Part shown: one piece after another, positions 1-7,144 of the stretch | Position numbering within the stretch: the stretch's first letter is position 1 | Layout: every line of letters begins with the position of its first letter | Source: Vulcanimicrobiia bacterium | Lineage (GTDB): Bacteria > Vulcanimicrobiota > Vulcanimicrobiia > Vulcanimicrobiales > Vulcanimicrobiaceae | NCBI GenBank assembly: GCA_025451135.1 | Contig: JANWKW010000017.1 | Coordinates: 1 to 13,547 of the forward strand | Direction: 5' to 3' | DNA: 13,547 nucleotides | Program-made: the position numbers and the translations under genes | The notes under the pieces: model-generated | Databases searched by the model: none | Told to the model about the DNA's origin: nothing | What the model saw: the letters and a program-made list of their open reading frames with translations, nothing else

Positions 1-1007
1 ACCGTCTCGTACGTGACCACGACGAACACGTAGGCGAGCCCGCCCGCGAGCCACGTCCAGAGCAGCGAACGGCTGCGCGCCTGCGCGAACGGGATCAGCA
101 GTCCGAGCCCGACGAGCGCGACCGGCGCGACGATCGCGCCGAGCATGGTGCGTTCGAGCAGGCCGAGCATCTGCCAGAAGATGCCGAGCTTGGCGAGGAA
201 CGCCCCGCCGTTCGTGAGCGCGGCCCCGAGGAGCGGCATCACGTGGATCGACATGATCCCGCTGCTCCAATGCCATTCGGCATGCGAAGAGACGTCGTGC
301 TGGTACCAGGCCAAGATCGCGAGCGGGACGACGAAGAAGACGGCCAGCCGGGCGACCGGCATGGTGCGGCCGTTGCGCCAGCGCGCGATCGCGATCGCCA
401 GAAGGGGCAGCAGCGCGACCAGCGAGACCGGCTTGGCGAGATAGGCGAGCGTCAGCAGCGCGGTCGTCCCGGCGACGCGTCGCCACCCGGGCGCCTCGTC
501 TTCGACCAGCATGCGCGCGCCCAGATAGAGCCCGATCGTGAGGAAGAACACCATCGTCGCATCCGGCGTGAACGTGCGCCCGTAGTAGACCGCGCCCGGC
601 ATCACCGCATAGGCGAACGCCGCGGTCAGCCCGGCGACGGGGCTCGAGAAGAGCCAGCGCCCGAACGAGGCGAGCACGCCGACGGTCGCCAGACTGAATC
701 CGATCGTGAGCAGGCGGCCGAAGATCTCGTGGATGCCGACGATCTTGTAGAGCGTCGCGGCCAGGAACGGCACGATCTGCAGCTCCAGCTCGACGTAGTT
801 CGGCGGCGCGCCGTCGTAGTTGGTCTGCGGATAGAGCGGGTTGAAGTTCAGGAGCGCGAAGTTGCGCGCGATCGCCGCCTCGTCGCCCTGACGCCAGTTC
901 GGGTGATCGAAGATCGGGTCGTGGATGCCTTTGAGCCGCAGGACGAATCCCAGCAGGATGGCGACGCCGGTCGCGATCGCGAACCCGTGCTTGCGCAGTA
1001 CCATCAT
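1..1007 (-). CDS. ArnT/PMT-like (GT39) membrane glycosyltransferase, C-terminal part outside window
   Basis: The reverse strand reads open for 335 codons from an ATG at 1007 to the window edge, so the C-terminus is missing. The product is strongly hydrophobic. A first membrane segment lies at about residues 8-25 and is followed by a luminal/periplasmic loop holding RQGDEAAIARNF, with the Asp42-Glu43 pair typical of the first loop of GT39/ArnT-type enzymes. Further family-like stretches are YVELELQIVPFL (about 71-82) and YGRTFTPDATMVFFL. Such enzymes move a sugar from a polyprenyl-phosphate donor to a lipid or protein at the outer face of the inner membrane; donor and acceptor here are unknown. 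The start overlaps the stop of the upstream GtrA gene (TGATG), which implies translational coupling, and no clear ribosome binding site is seen. A second ATG follows directly. The family assignment is good; the exact reaction is an inference. Confidence 0.82.
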   Translation of the reverse strand, partial: MMVLRKHGFAIATGVAILLGFVLRLKGIHDPIFDHPNWRQGDEAAIARNFALLNFNPLYPQTNYDGAPPNYVELELQIVPFLAATLYKIVGIHEIFGRLLTIGFSLATVGVLASFGRWLFSSPVAGLTAAFAYAVMPGAVYYGRTFTPDATMVFFLTIGLYLGARMLVEDEAPGWRRVAGTTALLTLAYLAKPVSLVALLPLLAIAIARWRNGRTMPVARLAVFFVVPLAILAWYQHDVSSHAEWHWSSGIMSIHVMPLLGAALTNGGAFLAKLGIFWQMLGLLERTMLGAIVAPVALVGLGLLIPFAQARSRSLLWTWLAGGLAYVFVVVTYET

Positions 1008-1423
1008 CAGTTGAGGTGCTTGAACGTCCAATATTTGTTCAAGAAGAAGTTGACCACGACGCCGCCGACGGTGGCGACCAGCCACATCTTATGACCGTAG
1101 CCGAGATAGCCGTGGAGCAGTACGCCCAGGCCGAGCGCCACGATCAGCGCGATCAGCGAGACGGTCAGGAACTGCGCGCCCTCGCGGACGGCGTGGCCGG
1201 TCGAGCGGAACGTCCAGATCCGGTTGAGATAGTAGTTCGAGACGCCGCCGGCCATGAAGCCGGCGGTGTAGATCAGGTCGTAATGCAGCCACTGGGCGTG
1301 GCGCGGGTCGACTCGCTGGAGCAGCGTGAAGATGATCAGGTTGACGAGCGTGCCGGAGAGCCCGACCACGGCGAACTTGGCGAACTGGCGGACGCCGCGG
1401 CGTTGGGTCACGGATGCGATCAC
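1007..1423 (-). CDS. GtrA-like family membrane protein
   Basis: This 138-residue protein matches the usual size of GtrA proteins. It shows four likely membrane segments (about 16-35, 48-64, 83-105 and 112-130). The hallmark motif occurs twice, as NYYLNRIWTF (63-72) and NFFLNKYWTF (125-134), each at the end of a membrane hairpin. GtrA proteins are proposed to help flip polyprenyl-phosphate-linked sugars across the inner membrane, often beside the glycosyltransferases that make or use them. The proposed start is a GTG at 1423, one base after the stop of the upstream mannosyltransferase-like gene; a second GTG four codons in is possible. The stop overlaps the start of the GT39-like gene by one base. 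Its place between two membrane glycosyltransferases fits the flippase-like role. The substrate cannot be told from sequence. Confidence 0.9.
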   Translation of the reverse strand: MIASVTQRRGVRQFAKFAVVGLSGTLVNLIIFTLLQRVDPRHAQWLHYDLIYTAGFMAGGVSNYYLNRIWTFRSTGHAVREGAQFLTVSLIALIVALGLGVLLHGYLGYGHKMWLVATVGGVVVNFFLNKYWTFKHLN

Positions 1424-1424
1424 G

Positions 1425-2624
1425 TCAGGCTACCCAATACCAATCGGCGAAGAGGACGGTGAAGAGCCCCAGTAGGGGCAGCGAGAACGCGACGATGGCG
1501 TTGTTGATCCAGGGCTTCTCCCCCCAGCGAGCGAGGATCGCGAACATCGGGAAGAGCACCAGTGCGAAGCGCGGCATCGACATCAGGCTCGAGGTCGACA
1601 TCGGGATCAGCACCGAGAGCCCCATGTAGGCGATGTAGGACGGGCGCAGGCGCCGCCAGCCGCCGATCAGCACCACGATCATCAGCAGGGTGAAGCCGAT
1701 CTCGAGCGATTCGTTGGCGGCGACCTGGCCCGCGGTCGTGTGGATCAGCTTCGAGAAGGCGTCGGCGAACGCGACCCAGGGCGGCGCGAAGTGCCGGTTC
1801 CAGTGGATCTGCACGTGCGAGAAATAGAGCGGATCGCCGCGCAGCACCCAGAGATAGGCCATGTAGACGAACAGCCCGGCCGGGATCAGGATGACGGCCA
1901 GCGCGCTCGCTACGCCCTCGCGCACGTGCGTGCGGTACGTGCCCCACCACTCGATCGCGAACGGGACCGCCAGGAGCACGCCTTCGGAGCGGGTCAGCGC
2001 GGCCAGGAAGCCGATCGCGCCGGCGTGCCACCACTTGTGCTCGCGCATGTAATAGAACGACGCGACGGTCAGGAAGAAGAAGAGCGATTCGGTGTAGACG
2101 GCCGAGAAGAACACCGCCGACGGGAAGATCGAGACGTAGAAGATGGCCCGCCGGGCCACCGCACGGTCGAACTCGTGCTCGAGCAGTTTGTACAGATAGA
2201 GCAGGCCGAAGAAGAACGACGCGTTGGAGATCAGCAGGCCGGCGATCAAATGGTTGCCGGTCAGTGCGCCCAGGATCCGGATCAGCAGCGGATAGAGCGG
2301 GAAGAAGGCCATGTCGGTCCCGCCGTAGCCTTTGGTCGCGACGTCGAGATAGTGGACGGCGTCCCAGCGGCCCCAGACCGCGAGCATGGTGTGGGTCGAT
2401 TCGCTGACGTGCGAGCCCGCCCGCTGACCGATGATGACCGCGGCCAGCTCCGCGATCACGATGATCGCGATCCGGGTGACCAGAAAGTCGACCAGCACTT
2501 CGCGGACGGTCTGATTGAAGCGGGCCGCGATCGCGACCTTGGCGATCGCGAAGAGCCCGAGGCAGACCACCAGCACGCGCGCGCCGTGCGTCAGCTGCGC
2601 CGGCAGCGCGAACGTGAACCACAA
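1425..2624 (-). CDS. C-terminal fragment: PIG-V/COG5542-like mannosyltransferase (main domain)
   Basis: The 399-residue open frame begins at a TTG (2624) shortly after the amber codon; seven further in-frame codons separate the TAG from this TTG. The TTG has no convincing ribosome binding site, so independent initiation is doubtful. The frame holds the recognisable family signatures: WGRWDAVHYLDVATKGY at about 84-100, FFPLYPLLIR at about 108-116, and the paired stretches FPSAVFFSAVYTESLFFF and GFLAALTRSEGVLL. There are about ten membrane segments. The expected role is transfer of mannose or a related sugar from a polyprenyl-phosphate donor outside the cytoplasmic membrane. It is followed, one base after its stop, by the GtrA-like gene, which suits a shared lipid-linked sugar supply. 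Confidence 0.78.
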   Translation of the reverse strand: MWFTFALPAQLTHGARVLVVCLGLFAIAKVAIAARFNQTVREVLVDFLVTRIAIIVIAELAAVIIGQRAGSHVSESTHTMLAVWGRWDAVHYLDVATKGYGGTDMAFFPLYPLLIRILGALTGNHLIAGLLISNASFFFGLLYLYKLLEHEFDRAVARRAIFYVSIFPSAVFFSAVYTESLFFFLTVASFYYMREHKWWHAGAIGFLAALTRSEGVLLAVPFAIEWWGTYRTHVREGVASALAVILIPAGLFVYMAYLWVLRGDPLYFSHVQIHWNRHFAPPWVAFADAFSKLIHTTAGQVAANESLEIGFTLLMIVVLIGGWRRLRPSYIAYMGLSVLIPMSTSSLMSMPRFALVLFPMFAILARWGEKPWINNAIVAFSLPLLGLFTVLFADWYWVA

Positions 2625-2645
2625 TAGGATGAACGGGATCCACGT

Positions 2646-2648
2646 CTA
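2646..2648 (-). other. In-frame TAG separating two halves of one apparent gene
   Basis: Read on the reverse strand the codons run ...CAG TAC GAC GCC TAG ACG TGG ATC CCG. Frame, hydrophobicity and protein character continue unchanged on both sides. At least five genes in this window end in TAG (the disulfide reductase, the nitrilase, nadE, the protease and the PAS-GAF phosphatase), so TAG is a normal stop in this organism and genome-wide recoding is unlikely. Confidence 0.8.
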
Positions 2649-2942
2649 GGCGTCGTACTGGAGGGCGCGATTGAACGTGATGCCGCCCCGGCGAGCGAAG
2701 TAGTGGCAGTAGGCCAACCACAGCCAGACGGCGACCAGCGCGCCGCCCAGGGCCGCGAGCGGCAACGCCAGGTTCGAGAGCGTCTCGTCGTGGCGCGGCA
2801 CGATGGCCGCATACCAGCCGAAGAACCCGAGGGTGAGCCCCGCCAGAACGACGGCGACCAACGGCGACCAGCCGGCGGTCAGCAGTTCGTCGAGGATCGG
2901 CGGCCGCGAACGCGGGGCGGCATCGGAAGCGCGAGAAGACAC
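2646..2942 (-). CDS. N-terminal fragment of the interrupted mannosyltransferase-like protein
   Basis: This 98-residue open frame starts at GTG 2942, preceded by AGAGGA at proper spacing, and ends at TAG 2648-2646. It has a polar, Ser/Arg/Pro-rich N-terminus and two membrane segments around residues 27-47 and 57-78. The pair flanks a short loop containing IVPRHDETLSN. The frame could be extended upstream to an ATG at 3026, but that start lies inside glpX on the other strand and lacks support, so the GTG is preferred. On its own the fragment has no catalytic motif. It is best read as the beginning of the gene that continues past the stop codon in the same frame. Confidence 0.6.
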   Translation of the reverse strand: MSSRASDAAPRSRPPILDELLTAGWSPLVAVVLAGLTLGFFGWYAAIVPRHDETLSNLALPLAALGGALVAVWLWLAYCHYFARRGGITFNRALQYDA

Positions 2943-3016
2943 GGGCCGTTCCTCTTTACCGAGGCGTCCCCGGACTCCCGCGAGGGAATGCGTGGTCCCG
3001 CCTGGTAGCCACAAGC
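2943..3016. promoter_or_regulatory. Divergent intergenic region between the glycosylation cluster and glpX
   Basis: These 74 bases are the only gap between divergent genes, so promoters for both the minus-strand glycosylation cluster and the plus-strand glpX operon probably lie here or inside the neighbouring coding ends. I see no convincing -35/-10 pair and no operator-like palindrome. glpX has only a weak Shine-Dalgarno candidate (GGTAG about eight bases before its ATG). Confidence 0.4.
2950..2955 (-). promoter_or_regulatory. Ribosome binding site deciding the GTG start at 2942
   Basis: The reverse strand reads AGAGGA followed by seven bases and GTG. This is the clearest Shine-Dalgarno match upstream of the mannosyltransferase-like gene and places its start outside the coding part of glpX. 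CCTC, a few bases further upstream, could pair with GAGG in a four-base stem; that is too weak to call a regulatory structure. Confidence 0.6.
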
Positions 3017-3985
3017 ATGGCTTCAACCCATAGCAATCCGATCGACGGGCTCGATTTCGTCAAAGTGACCGAGAGCGCGGCTCTGGCGGCGTCCCGTTGG
3101 ATGGGACGAGGCGAACGGGACGAAGCCGACGGCGCCGCCGTCGAGAAGATGCGCGAGGCGCTCGGCGAGATGGATATCTCGGGGCGGATCGTGATCGGCG
3201 AGGGCGAGCGCGACGAAGCCCCGATGCTCTACATCGGCGAAGAGGTCGGTCGCGGCGGCCACGAGGTCGATATCGCGGTCGATCCGGTCGAAGGCACCAA
3301 TCTGGTCGCCAACGGCCTGCCCAACTCGATCGCGGTGATGGCCATCTCCGAGCGCGGCGGATTGCTCCACGCGCCCGACTCGTACATGAAGAAGCTGGCG
3401 GTCGGCCCGAAGGCCGCGCCCTACGTGCACATCGACGCGCCCGTCCGCGAGAACCTCGAAGCGGTCGCGAACGCGCTCGAAAAGCCGATCAACGAGATCT
3501 GCGTCGTGATCCTCGACCGCCCGCGCCACGCCGAACTGATCCGCGACGTCCGCGAATCGGGCGCGCGCATCAAGCTGATCTCCGACGGCGACGTGGATGC
3601 GTGCATCGCGACCACCATCGAGTCGACCGGCGTGCACGTGGCGATGGGCACCGGCGGCGCGCCCGAAGGCGTGCTGGCGGCGGCCGCCATCAAGTGCCTG
3701 GGCGGCAACTTCATGGGACGCCTGCAGCCGCGCAGCCCCGAAGAAGCGCAACGCGCGCGCGACATGGGCTTCGGCGATCTGGATCGCGTGCTCACCCTCG
3801 ACGATCTGGTGATGAGCGATCGCGTGGTCTTCTGCGCGACCGGCGTGACCGACGGCGATCTGGTCCGGGGCGTGCGGTTCTTCGGCAACCACGCCAAGAC
3901 GCACTCGATCCTGGTCAACTCGGCCGGCACGGTGCGCTTCATCGAATCCACCCACCGGCTCGGCGCGCGTCCACGCGGATTATGA
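3017..3985 (+). CDS. glpX: Class II fructose-1,6-bisphosphatase
   Basis: The 322-residue product has the full length and the key motifs of the GlpX family. GEGERDEAPML (61-71) and DPVEGT (89-94) form the divalent-metal and phosphate site, followed by the LISDGDV and GTGGAPEGVLAAAA stretches and a C-terminal FFGNHAKTHSI region. It hydrolyses fructose 1,6-bisphosphate to fructose 6-phosphate in the cytoplasm, the committed step of gluconeogenesis. In autotrophs some members also take sedoheptulose 1,7-bisphosphate in the Calvin cycle; nothing here decides that. It starts the plus-strand run. Its TGA overlaps the next gene's ATG by four bases, so it is probably translated together with the flavoprotein disulfide reductase. 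The ATG at 3017 fits the family start, but its ribosome binding site is weak. Confidence 0.96.
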   Translation: MASTHSNPIDGLDFVKVTESAALAASRWMGRGERDEADGAAVEKMREALGEMDISGRIVIGEGERDEAPMLYIGEEVGRGGHEVDIAVDPVEGTNLVANGLPNSIAVMAISERGGLLHAPDSYMKKLAVGPKAAPYVHIDAPVRENLEAVANALEKPINEICVVILDRPRHAELIRDVRESGARIKLISDGDVDACIATTIESTGVHVAMGTGGAPEGVLAAAAIKCLGGNFMGRLQPRSPEEAQRARDMGFGDLDRVLTLDDLVMSDRVVFCATGVTDGDLVRGVRFFGNHAKTHSILVNSAGTVRFIESTHRLGARPRGL

Positions 3986-5418
3986 ATCGCGTCGCCTACG
4001 ACCTGGTGGTCGTCGGAGCCGGCTCCGGCGGATACGCCGCCGCGCGCACCGCGCGCGAATTGGGCGCGACCGTCGCGCTGGTCGATAAGGGTCCGCTCGG
4101 CGGTCTGTGCATCCTGCGCGGCTGCATGCCGAGCAAGACCCTGCTGGCCTCGAGCGACGCTCTCCACGACGTGCGGCAAGCGGGCGAGCTGGGCGTTCGC
4201 GCGTCGGGCATCGCGATCGATGTCGATCACATCGTCGCCCGCAAGCGCGAGCTCATCAAGGGCTTCGCCGACTATCGCGTCGAGGGCATCGAGACCTTCC
4301 CGGTCTACATGGGCGACGCGACGTTCCTCTCGCCGACGGAAGTCCAGGTCGGCGACGACACCGTGCTCGAAGGCAAGAAGTTCGTCGTCGCGACCGGCAG
4401 CGTCATCGCGACGCCCGCCGTTCCGGGCCTCGACGAGGCCGGTTACTTCGATTCCGATGCCGCGCTCGACCGCGCGACCATCCCCAAACGACTGATCGTG
4501 CTGGGCGGCGGCTACGTCGCCTGCGAACTCGGACAGTACTTCGCGCGGATGGGCGCGCGTACGACGATGATCATCCGCGCGCCGCACCTGCTCTCGGGCG
4601 CCGATCGCGACATCGGCGAGGCGCTGACCGGCTACTTCCGCGACGAAGGCATCGAGGTCGTCTCGGGCGCCCAGCTGGTCCGGGTCGAGAAGAACCCCGA
4701 CGGAAGCCGCACGGTGCACGTCTCGCTCGACGGCGTTCCGCTCGCGATCGAGACCGACGAGATATTCAACGCGCTGGGCCGCACGCCCAACGTCGAGGGC
4801 CTCGGCTTGGAACGCGCCGGCGTCGACGTCCATCCGAAGACCGGCATCACGATCGACGACACCATGCGCACCTCCAACGAGAACATCTTCGCGGTCGGCG
4901 ACGTGACCGGCCAGTACGCGCTCGTCCACGTCGCGATCTATCAAGGCGAGATCGCCGCCCGCAACGCCTTCCGGGGCGGCTGCGAGAAGGCGACCTACGA
5001 CCTGGTCCGGGCCCACACCGTCTTCTCCGAGCCGCAGGTCGCCGTGGTCGGCATGACCGAACGCGAGTTGGAACGCGACGGCGCCCACTACGTGGTCGGA
5101 CGCTACGAGTTCGCCGAGCACGGCAAGGCGATGACGCTCGGACGCACGCAGGGCTTCGTGAAGATGATGGCCGATCCCGACGACGGCCGGATCCTGGGCG
5201 CGGCCGTGATCGGACCGTACGGCTCGGAGCTGATCCACGAGATGATCGTCGCGATGAACTACCGGGCGACCGTCCAGGAGTTCATGCGCATCCCGCACCT
5301 GCATCCGACGCTCGCGGAGATCTGGACCTACCCGGCCGAAGAGTGCGCGGAGCAGATCGGCAAGAGCACCGCTATGGACCAACAGATGGAGATCGCGACG
5401 AGTGCTCACGTCACCTAG
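3982..5418 (+). CDS. Dihydrolipoamide-dehydrogenase-like FAD/NAD(P) disulfide oxidoreductase
   Basis: This 478-residue protein has the complete plan of class I flavoprotein disulfide reductases. FAD-binding VVGAGSGG is at 10-17, redox-active CILRGC (Cys43, Cys48) is followed by MPSK, a second Rossmann motif LGGGYVACE is at 174-182, NIFAVGDVTG binds FAD, and the C-terminal dimer domain has HLHPTLAE with catalytic His441 and Glu446. The family transfers electrons between NAD(P)H and a dithiol: lipoamide, or Hg(II) in mercuric reductase. The second dinucleotide fold reads GARTTMIIRA, with Ile198 where NAD-dependent lipoamide dehydrogenases usually have Glu, followed by Arg199, so NADPH use is possible. 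No 2-oxoacid dehydrogenase E1/E2, lipoyl protein or mer gene lies nearby, so the partner is unknown. The ATG overlaps the glpX stop (ATGA). Confidence 0.88.
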   Translation: MNRVAYDLVVVGAGSGGYAAARTARELGATVALVDKGPLGGLCILRGCMPSKTLLASSDALHDVRQAGELGVRASGIAIDVDHIVARKRELIKGFADYRVEGIETFPVYMGDATFLSPTEVQVGDDTVLEGKKFVVATGSVIATPAVPGLDEAGYFDSDAALDRATIPKRLIVLGGGYVACELGQYFARMGARTTMIIRAPHLLSGADRDIGEALTGYFRDEGIEVVSGAQLVRVEKNPDGSRTVHVSLDGVPLAIETDEIFNALGRTPNVEGLGLERAGVDVHPKTGITIDDTMRTSNENIFAVGDVTGQYALVHVAIYQGEIAARNAFRGGCEKATYDLVRAHTVFSEPQVAVVGMTERELERDGAHYVVGRYEFAEHGKAMTLGRTQGFVKMMADPDDGRILGAAVIGPYGSELIHEMIVAMNYRATVQEFMRIPHLHPTLAEIWTYPAEECAEQIGKSTAMDQQMEIATSAHVT

Positions 5419-6307
5419 GGTCGCGATCCTTCAGTCCAAGCCGCGCAAGGGCGCGTACGCCGAGAATCTGCGCGCCGCGGGTGAGGCGTTCGCGCAGATC
5501 GTCGCCGGCGGCGGCGCCGACCTGGTGGTGCTGCCCGAGGGCGCGCTGACCGGCTACTTCCTCGAAGGCGCGGTCTACGAACTCGCGCTGCCGGTCTTCC
5601 GGATCGCCGACGACCTGGCGCGGACCTGGCGCGAGGCCGGCGGCGCGCGCGCGGATATCGTCAGCGGATTCTACGAGGACGACGGCGGCACGTACTACAA
5701 CAGCGCGATCTTCGTCGAGGTCGACGCGATAGGCGAACGGATCGCGCACGTGCACCGCAAGCTGTTCCTGCCGACCTACGGCGTGTTCGACGAGGAGCGC
5801 TTCCTCTCGCGCGGCCGCAGCCTCAAGACGTTCCAGACGCGCTTCGGCCGGGCCGCGATGCTGATCTGCGAGGATATCTGGCACTCGATCGTGCCGACCA
5901 TCGCCGCGCTCAAGGACGCCCGAATCCTGATCGTGCCGAGCGCCGCACCGGGTCGCGGCATCGAAGGAACTCGTGACGAACTGACATCTGTCACGCACTG
6001 GCGCAACATCCTTACCTCGACCGCGGCCGAGCACGGCGTCTACATCGTCTATGCGGGCCTGACCGGTTTCGAAGGCGGGAAAGGGCTCTCGGGTTCGTCG
6101 GCAATCGTGGACCCATTCGGCCGATTGGTCGTCCAGACGAACATGACCGAGCCCTGCATCGTGGACGGGACGCTCGACATGGACGAGGTCGATATGGCGC
6201 GCGCATCGATGCCATTGCTCGGCGATCTACGCAGCGTCTTGCCCGATCTGCTGCTCGACGACGAACTTCCACTGCCGCGCGGTAGGCACGATGCTCACGG
6301 TCGTTAG
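5402..6307 (+). CDS. Nitrilase-superfamily amidohydrolase, probable glutaminase subunit of NAD synthase
   Basis: The 301-residue protein carries the nitrilase triad: Glu46 in LPEGALTGY, Lys120 in HRKLFLP, Cys156 in LICEDIW. The stretches YGVFDEERFLSRG and ICEDIW closely resemble the glutaminase domain of glutamine-dependent NAD synthase (NadE2), in which glutamine is hydrolysed and ammonia is channelled to the synthetase. Here the domain is a separate protein whose 3' end overlaps nadE by 17 bp, so I infer it is the glutaminase partner. Another carbon-nitrogen hydrolase substrate is the alternative. The start is taken as GTG 5402, which overlaps the preceding gene by 17 bp and has GGAG ten bases upstream. 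The alignable core begins at about residue 6 (RVAILQSKPRKG), so no much later start is plausible. Confidence 0.88.
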   Translation: MLTSPRVAILQSKPRKGAYAENLRAAGEAFAQIVAGGGADLVVLPEGALTGYFLEGAVYELALPVFRIADDLARTWREAGGARADIVSGFYEDDGGTYYNSAIFVEVDAIGERIAHVHRKLFLPTYGVFDEERFLSRGRSLKTFQTRFGRAAMLICEDIWHSIVPTIAALKDARILIVPSAAPGRGIEGTRDELTSVTHWRNILTSTAAEHGVYIVYAGLTGFEGGKGLSGSSAIVDPFGRLVVQTNMTEPCIVDGTLDMDEVDMARASMPLLGDLRSVLPDLLLDDELPLPRGRHDAHGR

Positions 6308-7142
6308 TCACGCCCTCGACGACGACGTCACCCCGCCGCGCATCAATGGCCGGGTCGCCGCCGACTGGCTGACGCATTTCATCCTCGATGAGATCCGCAC
6401 GCGCCGCGCCATGAATGCGGCCGTCATCGGCCTCTCGGGCGGCGTCGACTCCGCCGTCACCGCCTATCTATGCGCCCGCGCGTTGGGACCGCAGAACGTG
6501 CACGCCTTCCGGCTGCCGTACGCGACCTCGAGTCCCAGCAGTCTGGACGACGCGCAGACGGTCGCCGACGCGCTCGGCATCCACCTGCGCACGATCCCGA
6601 TCACCGGTGCGGTCGACGGGTACCTGCAGTACGAGCCGGATGCGGACGCGCGCCGTCGCGGCAACGTGATGGCTCGCACCCGGATGCTGGTGCTCTTCGA
6701 CCAATCGGCCAAGCTGGGCGGGTTGCCGGTCGGTACGGGCAACAAGACGGAGCGGATGCTCGGATACTTCACCTGGCACGCCGACGACACGCCTCCGATC
6801 AATCCCCTCGGCGATCTGTTCAAGACCCAGGTCTGGGCGCTGGCGCGGTATCTCGGCGTTCCGGCCGCGCTGATCGACAAAGCGCCGAGCGCCGATCTGG
6901 AAGCGGGCCAGACCGACGAAGGCGACCTCGGCATCACCTATGCCAGGGCCGACGCGATCCTGCGGGTGATGCTGCTCGGGTACAACGACGCGCAACTGGT
7001 CCGGCGCGGCTTCGATCCGGCGGACGTGGCGGTCGTGCGGCGGCGGGTGGAATCGACGCATTGGAAGCGGCATCTGCCGACCACCGCGATGCTCAGCAAC
7101 ACCGCCATCAACGAGTTCTACTTGCGGCCCGTCGACTTCTAG
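6291..7142 (+). CDS. nadE: NAD+ synthetase (synthetase domain only)
   Basis: The 283-residue protein is an N-type ATP pyrophosphatase. The P-loop SGGVDSA is at 49-55, ARTRMLVLF follows at about 128-136, GTGNKTE at 148-154, NPLGDLFKTQV at 171-181, and DLEAGQTDEGDLG at 202-214. It adenylates nicotinic acid adenine dinucleotide and amidates it to NAD+, the last step of NAD synthesis, in the cytoplasm. Its length matches stand-alone synthetases; the glutaminase half is encoded separately just upstream. The regions around 76-90 and 157-182 resemble the synthetase half of glutamine-dependent enzymes. The ATG at 6291 lies inside the nitrilase gene (17 bp overlap), and the cinA start follows two bases after its stop. 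This points to one NAD-related transcript. Confidence 0.94.
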   Translation: MLTVVSHALDDDVTPPRINGRVAADWLTHFILDEIRTRRAMNAAVIGLSGGVDSAVTAYLCARALGPQNVHAFRLPYATSSPSSLDDAQTVADALGIHLRTIPITGAVDGYLQYEPDADARRRGNVMARTRMLVLFDQSAKLGGLPVGTGNKTERMLGYFTWHADDTPPINPLGDLFKTQVWALARYLGVPAALIDKAPSADLEAGQTDEGDLGITYARADAILRVMLLGYNDAQLVRRGFDPADVAVVRRRVESTHWKRHLPTTAMLSNTAINEFYLRPVDF

Positions 7143-7144
7143 CG

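Larger units (their letters stand above)
1425..2942 (-). pseudogene. PIG-V/COG5542-like mannosyltransferase gene interrupted by an in-frame amber codon
   Basis: One reading frame runs from a GTG at 2942 to a TGA at 1427-1425 (about 505 codons) and is broken only by a TAG at 2648-2646 (codon 99). Upstream of the TAG is a short polar start and two membrane segments (about 27-47 and 57-78). Downstream, in the same frame and with no gap, the hydrophobic protein continues with TWIPFILLWF. The downstream part carries GRWDAVHYLDVATKGY, AFFPLYPLL and FPSAVFFSAVYTESLFFF, which I recognise as typical of bacterial COG5542/PIG-V-like mannosyltransferases that use polyprenyl-phosphate sugars. The start is supported by AGAGGA seven bases upstream of the GTG. 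The simplest reading is one gene with a nonsense change (for example from TTG or TCG), or a base error in the assembly. Use of a downstream start is the alternative. Confidence 0.7.

Noticed and set aside
2646..2648. TAG recoded as a sense codon (for example pyrrolysine or a TAG-reassigned code)
   Set aside because: At least five other genes in the window end properly at TAG, and no suppressor tRNA or pyl gene is visible here.
2982..3008. Possible six-residue leader peptide (MRGPAW) after GAGGG, just before glpX
   Set aside because: The Shine-Dalgarno-like GAGGG is only one base from the ATG, there is no attenuator-like structure, and the peptide shows no regulatory codon run.
3097..3981. 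Upstream extension that would fuse a long Arg-rich segment to the disulfide reductase
   Set aside because: It lies within glpX in another frame. The FAD-binding start MNRVAYDLVVVGAGSGG and the ATGA overlap fix the start at 3982.
243..5409. Long open frames antisense or out of frame to the called genes, such as 243-1094 (+), 1740-2627 (+), 3023-3955 (-) and 3421-5409 (-)
   Set aside because: Their translations are rich in Arg, Asp, His, Gly and Ala without family motifs and lie opposite genes with clear domains. Such shadow frames are common in GC-rich DNA.
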